The notes under the pieces: model-generated
What the model was told of the DNA's origin: nothing
Seen by the model: the letters and a program-made list of their open reading frames with translations, nothing else
Databases searched by the model: none
NCBI GenBank assembly: GCA_016713785.1
Contig: JADJOM010000001.1
Coordinates: forward strand, 806,001 to 870,000
Length of the DNA: 64,000 nucleotides
Reading direction: 5' to 3'
DNA from: Gemmatimonadota bacterium
GTDB taxonomy: Bacteria > Gemmatimonadota > Gemmatimonadetes > Gemmatimonadales > GWC2-71-9
Made by a program: the position numbers and the translations under genes
Shown: positions 55,616 to 63,050 of the stretch, piece by piece
Position numbering within the stretch: the first letter of the stretch is position 1
Layout of the letters: every line of letters starts with the position of its first letter

Positions 55616-57796
55616 ATGCATCGCACGCTCCTGGGCGCCGTCGCGCTCCTGTTGTCCGCCGCCCCCGTCGCGGCGCAGGGCTGGATCGAAGTCGACCGCC
55701 CCCGCACCACCGTTCCCGTGTCGCCATCCATCGTCCGCGTCGGCTCCGAGGTCCGCACCGTCATCGAGGGGCGGATTGCGCGCGTCGAGGTGGAGGAGCG
55801 GTTCCGCAACACCGGCGGCGGCCTCGCGGAAGGCACCTACCTGTACCCACTCCCCGGGGAGGCGGTGTTCCAGAACTTCTCGCTCTGGATGGGGGAACAG
55901 GAGATGAAGGGCGAGATGATGAACGCCGAACAGGCTCGCGGGATCTATGAGGAGATCGTGCGGCGGCAGAAGGACCCGGCGCTGCTCACCCTCGCCGGCC
56001 ACGGCCTGGTGCGGGCGCAGGTATTCCCCATTCAGCCGGGCGAGACCCGCAAGGTGGTGCTCCGCTACACCCAGCTGCTCGACCGCGCCGGCGACGCGCT
56101 GCGCGTCCGCTACGCCCTGGGTGTCCGTGGCGGCGAGGGCGGCACCTGGCGCCTCACCAGCCGCGGGGAGGACACCTACGGCACCCCCTACTCACCGACC
56201 CATGCCCTCACCGTCCGCCGGGAGCGCGGGACCCTCGAGGTGAACGTGGATACCCATGGCGGCGGCGACATCGAGCTGCTGCTCCCGCTCCGACGCGGAC
56301 TGGTCGGCACCAGCGTGCTCACCAGCGCCCCCGGTGGCGAGGACGGGTACGCCATGCTGCTGCTGGCGCCGGCGGAAGCAGAGGAGGGCCCGGTCGTCCC
56401 GCGCGACGTCGCGTTCGTGGTGGATGTCTCCGGCTCGATGTCCGGCCAGAAGATGGACCAGGCCCGGGCTGCGCTGCGTCAGGCCCTCGGTACCCTGCGC
56501 GGCGGTGACCGCTTCCGCCTGGTGGCCTTCAGCTCCGGCGTGCGACACTTCCGCGACGGCTGGGCGCCGGTCACCCCCGAGGTGCTGGCCGAGGCGCGTG
56601 GGTTCATCGATGGCCTCAACGCGGATGGTGGCACCAACATCGCGGGCGCGCTCGATGCCGTGCTGGGCACCTCGGTGCCCGAGGGACGGCTGCCCCTGGT
56701 GCTCTTCATGACCGACGGGATTCCCTCCGTGGGCGAGGAGCAGCCGGACCGCATCGCCGCGCTGGCGGCGAGCCGGGTGGGACGCGCCCGCCTCTTCACC
56801 GTGGGCGTGGGGACCGACGTCAACACCTACCTGCTCGACCGGCTGGCCAAGGAGGGGCATGGTGCCGCGGAGTACGTGGCGCCCGAGGCGGACGTCGAGG
56901 TGGCCATCGGAACGCTGATGAGCAAGCTGCGCCGCCCCGCGCTGGTGAACCTGCGCATCGTGGAGAGCCCGGTGGCCCTGCGCGAACTCTCCCCCGCGCA
57001 GCTGCCGGACCTGTTCTATGGCGAGGAACTGGTGATCTTCGGGCGCTACCGGGGCCAGGGGTCGGGCACCGTGGTCTTCGAGGGCGAGCGCAACGGGCGC
57101 CGCGAGCGCTTCACGGCCCAGGCCACCTTCCCCGCGACCGCCCACGAGAACGAGTTCATCCCGCGGCTCTGGGCCGCGCGCCGGATCGGCGACCTGAACC
57201 GCCAGCTTCGCCTGGAAGGCCAGTCCGACGCCCTCATCCGCGAGATCCGCGAACTCGGCCTGCGCTACGGCATCCTCACGGAGTACACCTCGTACCTGGT
57301 GCAGGAGCCGACCCTGGCCATGAACCAGCCCGGGACACCCGGCACGCGCCAGCCGCGCCGTGACGTCATGCCCATGGCCACCCCGGCCCCCGCCGCCCAG
57401 ACCGGCGCGGCCTCGTTCGAGGCCGCCAAGGCCAGCGGACAGCTCTCCCGCGCCACCAGCCTCGCCGATGCCGAAGTGGCGGCGGATGCCCGCCTCAATA
57501 CGCTGACTGGCGGCAGCCGCGAGGTGCGCCGGGCCGGCGGCCGGGTGTTCACCCGGACGGGGACCGTCTGGACGGACGTGGGCCACGGCGATAGCCTCCG
57601 GGTGCTCGACATCGCCCCCTACAGCGCCGCGTACTTTGCCCTGACCCGCGCGCTGCCCGAGCTGGCGCCCAGTCTTGGCGTCGGCGAGGAGCTGCTCATC
57701 GCGGGCCGGCGCGCCAGCCTCAAGGTCGCCGCGGGCGGCCGGACCACGATCAGCGATGCAGAACTCAAGGCGTTCGTGCGGGACTTCCGTGGATAA
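55616..57796 (+). CDS. Exported VIT and von Willebrand factor A domain protein
   Basis: 726 residues. The signal peptide ends PVAAQG. The VIT domain spans about 30-160 (VEERFRNTGGGLAEGTYLYPLPGEAVFQNFSLWMGEQEMKGE, then YEEIVRRQKDPALLTLAGHGLVRAQVFPIQPGE). The VWA domain spans about 260-430 with the MIDAS sequence DVSGSMSG and FMTDGIPSVGEEQ. The C-terminal part contains ELGLRYGILTEYTSYLV, common in this family, then a small extra domain. No sortase or PEP-CTERM signal is seen at the end. Proteins of this kind act in adhesion or envelope assembly. It ends 3 nt before an ECF sigma gene, an unusual partner. Confidence 0.88.
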   Translation: MHRTLLGAVALLLSAAPVAAQGWIEVDRPRTTVPVSPSIVRVGSEVRTVIEGRIARVEVEERFRNTGGGLAEGTYLYPLPGEAVFQNFSLWMGEQEMKGEMMNAEQARGIYEEIVRRQKDPALLTLAGHGLVRAQVFPIQPGETRKVVLRYTQLLDRAGDALRVRYALGVRGGEGGTWRLTSRGEDTYGTPYSPTHALTVRRERGTLEVNVDTHGGGDIELLLPLRRGLVGTSVLTSAPGGEDGYAMLLLAPAEAEEGPVVPRDVAFVVDVSGSMSGQKMDQARAALRQALGTLRGGDRFRLVAFSSGVRHFRDGWAPVTPEVLAEARGFIDGLNADGGTNIAGALDAVLGTSVPEGRLPLVLFMTDGIPSVGEEQPDRIAALAASRVGRARLFTVGVGTDVNTYLLDRLAKEGHGAAEYVAPEADVEVAIGTLMSKLRRPALVNLRIVESPVALRELSPAQLPDLFYGEELVIFGRYRGQGSGTVVFEGERNGRRERFTAQATFPATAHENEFIPRLWAARRIGDLNRQLRLEGQSDALIREIRELGLRYGILTEYTSYLVQEPTLAMNQPGTPGTRQPRRDVMPMATPAPAAQTGAASFEAAKASGQLSRATSLADAEVAADARLNTLTGGSREVRRAGGRVFTRTGTVWTDVGHGDSLRVLDIAPYSAAYFALTRALPELAPSLGVGEELLIAGRRASLKVAAGGRTTISDAELKAFVRDFRG

Positions 57797-57799
57797 CCG

Positions 57800-58303
57800 A
57801 TGAGCCAGGTACCGATCGAAGAGCTGTTCGCCCAGTTCCACCAGCCGCTCGTGCGGATGCTGTATCGCCGCACGGGCGACCAGGACCGGGCCGAGGACCT
57901 CGCGGCGGAGGTGTTCGCCCGCGCCCTCGCCTCCCCACCGGACAATCCGCGCCCCTGGCTGTTCGCGGTGGCGCTCAACCTGGTGCGGGACGATGGGCGC
58001 CGGGCGGTGCGCCAGGGACGGCGGCTGCAGCTGCTCAAGGGGGAGAGCGCGACCAGCGCCAGCCCCGCGGACGAGGACTACGAACGGACCCAGAAGACCC
58101 GGGCCGTCCAGGCCGCCCTGGCCGAGATGCGGGACCTCGATCGCGAGGTGCTGCTGCTCAAGGCCGAGGGCTTTGACTACGACGAGATCGCGGCCGCCAC
58201 CGGCCTCGCCAAGGGCGCGATCGGCACCACGATCTGCCGCGCCCGCAAGCGGCTGGTGGAACTGGTCCGCGCGCAGGAGAAGGATCGCCATGTCGCATCT
58301 TGA
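57800..58303 (+). CDS. ECF-type RNA polymerase sigma factor
   Basis: 167 residues. Region 2: IEELFAQFHQPLVRMLYRRTGDQDRAEDLAAEVFARALA, then NPRPWLFAVALNLVRDDGRRA. Region 4: MRDLDREVLLLKAEGFDYDEIAAATGLAKGAIGTTICRARKRLVEL. Its end overlaps the zinc anti-sigma gene by 14 nt. It starts 3 nt after the VIT/VWA gene, so it is cotranscribed with an envelope protein it may control. Its target promoter is unknown. Confidence 0.9.
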   Translation: MSQVPIEELFAQFHQPLVRMLYRRTGDQDRAEDLAAEVFARALASPPDNPRPWLFAVALNLVRDDGRRAVRQGRRLQLLKGESATSASPADEDYERTQKTRAVQAALAEMRDLDREVLLLKAEGFDYDEIAAATGLAKGAIGTTICRARKRLVELVRAQEKDRHVAS

Positions 58304-59357
58304 TGAAGGCCAGCTGACCTGCCTGCTCGACGACGAGCTCACGGCCGACGAGCGCCGCGCCGCCGAGGCGCACCTCGGCGCGTGCGCGGAGTGCCGGCGG
58401 CTGTACGAGGAGATCCGGGCCTTCTCCGGCGAGGCCGATGCGCTGGTCACCGCCGTCGAGCTGCCCCGGCAGCCGGCCGCCCCGCCGGCGCGCTCCGCTC
58501 AGCCCACCACGGCCGGGACCTCCCGGACGCCGCTGCCGTGGCGATCACTCGCCTGGGCCGCGACGGTGATCCTGGCCATCGGGCTGGGCTACTCGATGCG
58601 GACCCGGCCGACGGGCATGGCCCAGAGCGACATCGGAACGGACAAGGGCGTGGCGGAGCGGGAGATCGCCCCGCCGGCCACCGCCCCGGTGCCTCCGGAG
58701 TCCGGCCCGCCGGCCGTGGGATTCACCCTGCCGCGGCCGGCCGACGCCCCCCCGCCGGCGGCGCCGGCGCAGGCGCGCTCGGAAGAGGCGGCTACTCCGG
58801 CGGCGACGCCGGCCCCGACCGCCCTGCGTCGCGACAACCGGCTCACGGAACTGGCGTCCGACGCAACGGCCCCCGTGGCAGGGGCCACCGGGAACCTGGA
58901 CCGAACACCGGCCGTATCGACCAAGCAGGCCCCCGCCGAGGCCCGGTCCATCGCCGCACCTGTTGTGGCGTTCCATCAGGTGGCCATGGAGGAGGCCGTG
59001 AGAACCCTCGGTGGGACAATCCGTCTTCTGGATGGCCTCAAGCCCCAGCGGGTGCTCACCGGGCCGGGAACCCTGGTCCCCGGCGCCAGCGCCGACTTGC
59101 CGGTGGTTCGGGTGGTCTACGACGATCCCCCAGGCCGGGAGCTCTGGCTGGACCAACAGCGACTCCGGGTGGCCGAGGGGGTCCGGACGGGACTGACGGC
59201 AAGCGCGGCCCCCCTGCTGGTGGGGGACACCGTGGCAGCGCCCGCGGCCCAAGGCATGCAGAGTGTCCGGTGGATGGACCAAGCTGGTTTCAGACTTGCA
59301 CTTACGGGATTTCTCCCGACCGACTCCCTGCGGGCACTCCTCCGGAGGGTCGAGTAG
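58290..59357 (+). CDS. Zinc anti-sigma factor (first of two paralogues)
   Basis: 355 residues. The N-terminal ZAS domain with H-x3-C-x2-C (HLGACAEC) is followed by a membrane helix near 87-105. A long Pro/Ala/Thr-rich periplasmic linker spans about 110-215. A C-terminal domain (about 220-355) includes RTLGGTIRLLDGLKPQRVLTGPG and DLPVVRVVYDDPPGRELWLDQQRL. This last domain is repeated in the next gene. It should bind the adjacent ECF sigma at the membrane and release it on an envelope signal. The ATG at 58290 overlaps the sigma gene. Confidence 0.85.
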   Translation: MSHLDEGQLTCLLDDELTADERRAAEAHLGACAECRRLYEEIRAFSGEADALVTAVELPRQPAAPPARSAQPTTAGTSRTPLPWRSLAWAATVILAIGLGYSMRTRPTGMAQSDIGTDKGVAEREIAPPATAPVPPESGPPAVGFTLPRPADAPPPAAPAQARSEEAATPAATPAPTALRRDNRLTELASDATAPVAGATGNLDRTPAVSTKQAPAEARSIAAPVVAFHQVAMEEAVRTLGGTIRLLDGLKPQRVLTGPGTLVPGASADLPVVRVVYDDPPGRELWLDQQRLRVAEGVRTGLTASAAPLLVGDTVAAPAAQGMQSVRWMDQAGFRLALTGFLPTDSLRALLRRVE

Positions 59358-59394
59358 CGGGCGGCGGCTGGCCCCGGAAGGTAGATTCCACGGC

Positions 59395-60384
59395 ATGTTT
59401 CACCTGAACGACCGGCTCCTCGAGAAGCTCATCGACGGGAGCGCCAGCGGCTCCGACGTGCACCGCATCCGTAACCACACGGAGTCGTGCCGTGCGTGTG
59501 CCCGCCGGCTCGAGGAGTGGCGGGACAACTACCAGGAGCTCGACCAGCACTTTCCCGAGCTGGCCACCGAGAGCGGTCCCGCCGCCACGGTGACCCCCGG
59601 CGGCTTGGTGCTGATGCCGTCGGTGGAGGAGCCGAGGCGGCGCTGGGAGCTGGAGCTCTCGACCCTGCTGTGGATCGCCACGGTGCTGATGGCGCTGCTG
59701 GTGGGATACGGCGCCAGTCGGCTGCGCCAGCCCAACGAAGGGATGGCCGTGGCCAATCGCGGGACGACCCAGGCCCCGCCCCCGGCCCCGCGCCCGCCCG
59801 CGGCGGGTCTCGCGGCCGGAGGCGCTGCGGCGGTGCCGCCGATAGAGCCCGTGCCGCAACCCACCGCGACCTCGACCCGCCCGAACCCCGTGCCAGCGGC
59901 CACGGCGTCCCCGAGCCGGCCCACCCCGCCGCGGGCCAGCCCGTCGTCGGCCCCCGCGAGCGCCCCAACCACCGAGCCCAAGCCGCTCACGGTCTCCCCC
60001 CGTTTTCGTGCGGTGGGCGCGCGTGAGGCGAGCCTGCGCCTCGGGGGGCGTCTGCGCATGGTGGCGGGGCTCGAGCCGGATCACATCGAGGTCGGACCCG
60101 CGACTGCGGTCCCAGGCGCGCAGGCCGGACTCGACGTGGTGCGCGTGGTCTACCGCACCGCCGACGGCGGCCGGATCCTGGTGGACCAGCAGCTGATCCC
60201 CGCCGACTCTTCCGGGTTCCGTCCGATCGACGACCCCACGCTCGAGAGCGGCGAGACGGCCTACGGCACCTCCCCGACCGGGGTCTCGGTGGCCACCTGG
60301 CTGGACGAGGAGGGCTATCGCATCTCGGTGGTGGCCCAGGCCCCCGTGGATTCCCTCAAGCGGCTGGTACAGCGGGTCGAGTAG
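59395..60384 (+). CDS. Second zinc anti-sigma-like protein (paralogue of preceding gene)
   Basis: 329 residues with the same plan as its neighbour: N-terminal H-x3-C-x2-C (HTESCRAC), a membrane helix near 83-102, a Pro/Ala/Thr/Ser-rich linker (about 115-205), and a C-terminal domain with SLRLGGRLRMVAGLEPDHIEVGP and DVVRVVYRTADGGRILVDQQL, clearly homologous to the preceding gene. It has its own apparent start signal, TAGATT seven bases before the ATG, and no Shine-Dalgarno. It may titrate the same sigma factor, or another encoded elsewhere. Confidence 0.78.
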   Translation: MFHLNDRLLEKLIDGSASGSDVHRIRNHTESCRACARRLEEWRDNYQELDQHFPELATESGPAATVTPGGLVLMPSVEEPRRRWELELSTLLWIATVLMALLVGYGASRLRQPNEGMAVANRGTTQAPPPAPRPPAAGLAAGGAAAVPPIEPVPQPTATSTRPNPVPAATASPSRPTPPRASPSSAPASAPTTEPKPLTVSPRFRAVGAREASLRLGGRLRMVAGLEPDHIEVGPATAVPGAQAGLDVVRVVYRTADGGRILVDQQLIPADSSGFRPIDDPTLESGETAYGTSPTGVSVATWLDEEGYRISVVAQAPVDSLKRLVQRVE

Positions 60385-60481
60385 CCTCCGGCAGTGATCC
60401 GCGCCGCAATGTGACACCGGTTACGGCACGGCTCTCCCGGCCCACCCACCATTGGAGCCTCGCACCCCTACGAGGCCCCTC

Positions 60482-61033
60482 ATGCCGTCCCGTCACCTCC
60501 GGGCAGCCTGCCTGCTCGCCCTCCCGCTGTTGTCGCTCCCCGCCACCCTCGCCGCCCAGGGGGACATCCGTCTCGGCCTTGGCGCCGGGATCACCATGCC
60601 GCTGCGCAGCTACGGCGACGTGGTGGACAAGGGATGGATGGGCAACGCGAGCCTGACCTTCTTCCCGGCGGCCTCGGCCGCCCTCGGCTTCCGGCTCGAT
60701 GGGTTCTACGGCCGCAACAGCCTGAGCGCGATCAGCGGGCGGCAGACCCAGGTGGGCGGCACCGCCAACCTCGTGCTGCAGTTCGGTGCCCGGCGGTCAC
60801 CCAACCGGTTCTACGTCTTCGGCGGTGGGGGCTACGTGAAGACCACGAACTCGAGCCCCAACTTCGGCAAGCTGAGCGACACCAACCCCGCCCTCAACGG
60901 CGGCGCCGGGTTCAGCCTCGGAGCCCGGTCGCTGGCCCTGTTCGTGGAGGCGCGGTACATCAACGTGTACACCGACGGGGTCAAGCCCCAGTACGCCCCC
61001 CTCATGGCCGGCGTAACCTTCGGCGGATTCTAG
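60482..61033 (+). CDS. Small outer-membrane beta-barrel protein
   Basis: 183 residues. The signal peptide ends TLAAQG. The mature part alternates hydrophobic/hydrophilic strands (IRLGLGAGITMPLRSY, ASLTFFPAASAALGFRLDGFYGRN, NRFYVFGGGGYVKTTN) and ends in ...LMAGVTFGGF, with the terminal phenylalanine expected of a Bam-inserted barrel. An eight-strand OmpX/OmpW-like or porin_OmpL-like barrel is likely; its function is unknown. GAGG lies six bases before the ATG. It is related in pattern to the next gene. Confidence 0.8.
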   Translation: MPSRHLRAACLLALPLLSLPATLAAQGDIRLGLGAGITMPLRSYGDVVDKGWMGNASLTFFPAASAALGFRLDGFYGRNSLSAISGRQTQVGGTANLVLQFGARRSPNRFYVFGGGGYVKTTNSSPNFGKLSDTNPALNGGAGFSLGARSLALFVEARYINVYTDGVKPQYAPLMAGVTFGGF

Positions 61034-61111
61034 CCGTACGCTAGTTTCCGCTGCCCGTCCGCCGGCCACGACGGCCGGATGCCCGGGCAGATCTCACAGA
61101 GGAGCAACACA

Positions 61112-61657
61112 ATGAAGCGTGTCGTACTCTCGATGGTAGCCGTCGCCCTGGCGGCCCAGGTGTCCTCCACCGCCCTCGAGGCACAGTCGAAGCTCTCCTT
61201 CGGCGCGGGGGGCGGCCTGACACTGCCGCTCGGCGATTTCAATGACGTCGCCAAGCTCGGCTGGCACGGCCTGGCCGTGATCGGTTATGCGCCATCGGCC
61301 TCACCGGTCGGCTTCCGTGGTGACTTCATGTACGCCCAGAACAGCATCGATGGCGCGGACGGCAAGACCAAGCTCGCCGGGGGCCTGGTGAACGTGACCT
61401 ACGCCTTCCAGAGCAAGGGCTCGATCAAGCCGTACCTGATCGGTGGCCTGGGCCTCTTCAACGCGAAGGTCGACATCACCGGGTTCGGCTCGGACAGCGA
61501 GACCAAGCTGGCCGCGGGTGGCGGGCTCGGCCTCAAGTTCCGGGCGGGCTCGGACGCGAGCATCTTTGCCGAAAGCCGGTTCATCAACGTCTTCACCTCG
61601 GACAATTCAACCAACTTCATTCCGCTGACGGTCGGCATCCAGTTCGGCACCAGGTAG
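61112..61657 (+). CDS. Small outer-membrane beta-barrel protein
   Basis: 181 residues. The signal peptide ends LEAQS. Strand pattern: KLSFGAGGGLTLPLGDFND, VGFRGDFMYAQNSID, GLVNVTYAFQSKGSIKPYLIGGLGLFNAK, FAESRFINVFTSD and a final PLTVGIQFGTR. This is an OmpA-like or OprF-type eight-strand barrel without a peptidoglycan domain. It shares layout with the preceding gene, including G-D-F/Y-x-D-V after the first hairpin and E-A/S-R-Y/F-I-N-V near the end, so the pair is probably a tandem duplication. GAGGAG stands eight bases before the ATG. Confidence 0.82.
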   Translation: MKRVVLSMVAVALAAQVSSTALEAQSKLSFGAGGGLTLPLGDFNDVAKLGWHGLAVIGYAPSASPVGFRGDFMYAQNSIDGADGKTKLAGGLVNVTYAFQSKGSIKPYLIGGLGLFNAKVDITGFGSDSETKLAAGGGLGLKFRAGSDASIFAESRFINVFTSDNSTNFIPLTVGIQFGTR

Positions 61658-61677
61658 GCCGCGCGCCGCACCTGGGC

Positions 61678-61705
61678 GAGGGGCGGGCCATCCGGCCCGC
61701 CCCTC
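61678..61705. terminator. Bidirectional hairpin terminator
   Basis: GAGGGGCGGGCC (61678-61689) pairs perfectly with GGCCCGCCCCTC (61694-61705), loop ATCC. It sits between the barrel gene (plus) and the flavoprotein gene (minus), whose stop codons it separates. It shares its stem sequence with the hairpin at 6012-6038. Confidence 0.75.
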
Positions 61706-61706
61706 G

Positions 61707-62933
61707 TCACGTCCGGGCCGCCCCCAGACCCGCGGTGCGCCCGGTGGCCCAGGCCCACGCGAAGTTGTAGCCGCCGATCGGGCCGAACGCGTCCAGGACC
61801 TCGCCGGCAAAGTGCAGGCGCGGCACCCGGCGGCTCTGCAGGGTGGCCGGATCCACGTCACCCAGCGCCACGCCGCCCCCCGTCACCTCCGCCTTCTTGT
61901 AGCCCTCGTCCCCGGTCCAGGGGAGCGGATAGCGCGCCAGCCGCTCCACCAGCGCGCGGCGGTCCTCGCGACGCAGCTGGGCCAGCTGGGTGTCGGCAGG
62001 GATGCCGCACTCCTGGAGGAGGACCTCCGCCAGGCGAGCGGGGAGCTCTTCCTGCACTCGCCGCAGGACACCCTGGGCGGTGCGGGCAGTCAGACGCGCC
62101 TCCCACGCACCGGCGTCGAGGACGCCCCACTGCACCGTGACGCGGGCCCGGCCGGGACCGTCGCGGTACTGGGCGGGGAGGTGCGAGATGTCGAGCACCG
62201 CCGGCCCGCTGTACCCCCGGTGGGTGAAGAGAAACCCGCCCTGGGCGCGGGCCACATGATCGCCGGCGCGCGCCTCGATGGTCACGTCGAGGGAGAGGCC
62301 GGACAGCGCCGCATGGGCGGCGGGCTGCGCCAGCAGCGGGGTGAGCGCGGGATAGGTCGGCACGAGGGCGTGCCCCAGCTCGCGGGCCAGGCGGAGCCCG
62401 AAGCCGTCACTGCCGGTCGCGGGCACCGACAGGCCGCCGGTGGCGATCACCAGTGCCCGCGCCTCCAGGCTCCGGCCCGAGGCGCTCTCCAGCCGCCAGC
62501 CGTTGGGTGCCGGTTCGGCGCGGGCGAGGGTCCACCCGAAGCGGCACTCCGCCCCCGCGGCGCGCGCGGCCTCCACCAGCCGGTCGCGCACCTCGCGCGC
62601 GCGGTTGGAGGCGGGAAAGAGCTTCCCGCTCCCGGCCTCGAGAGCGAGCGGCAGGCCCAGGTCGCCCTCGAAAAAGGCCCGCTGCTCGCGCAGCGGCCAG
62701 GCGGCGAGGAGCCGCCGCACCAGGTGCGCCGGGGCCGCGGAGACGAAGCGCGCCGGATCCAGCACTGCGGGGAGGATGTTGCACCGCCCCCCGCCGCTGA
62801 TCAGGATCTTGCGGCCGCCATCGGCGGTGCCGTCGACCAGCACCACGGGCCCGCCGGCCCGGGCGGCGTGGATGGCCGCCATCAGACCGGCGGCGCCGGC
62901 GCCGACGATTACCACCGGCCGGTCAGTCGCCAC
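61707..62933 (-). CDS. HI0933-like FAD-dependent flavoprotein (NAD(P)/FAD oxidoreductase family)
   Basis: 408 residues. It starts PVVIVGAGAAGLMAAIHAARAGGPVVLVD (FAD dinucleotide motif GxGxxG), then GRKILISGGGRCN, the hallmark of the HI0933/YhiN family. The later parts are GGLSVPATGSDGFG, GGFLFTHRGYSGPAVLDIS, KKAEVTGGGVALGDVDP and HFAGEVLDAFGPIGGYNFAWAWATG. The family is common and structurally known, but no reaction is established. The GTG at 62933 is the only start near the dinucleotide motif; a much longer reading of the frame is an overlap artefact. Confidence 0.9.
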   Translation of the reverse strand: MATDRPVVIVGAGAAGLMAAIHAARAGGPVVLVDGTADGGRKILISGGGRCNILPAVLDPARFVSAAPAHLVRRLLAAWPLREQRAFFEGDLGLPLALEAGSGKLFPASNRAREVRDRLVEAARAAGAECRFGWTLARAEPAPNGWRLESASGRSLEARALVIATGGLSVPATGSDGFGLRLARELGHALVPTYPALTPLLAQPAAHAALSGLSLDVTIEARAGDHVARAQGGFLFTHRGYSGPAVLDISHLPAQYRDGPGRARVTVQWGVLDAGAWEARLTARTAQGVLRRVQEELPARLAEVLLQECGIPADTQLAQLRREDRRALVERLARYPLPWTGDEGYKKAEVTGGGVALGDVDPATLQSRRVPRLHFAGEVLDAFGPIGGYNFAWAWATGRTAGLGAART

Positions 62934-63050
62934 GGGCGGGCAGTGCGGAACGGAGGGACAGGACGCGGTGTCACGTGGGCTGGAATATGCCGGATCGGGG
63001 CTCCCGCCTCCATATTTCCTGTCTGGCCCCCACCCGAACCGGAAACGCGG

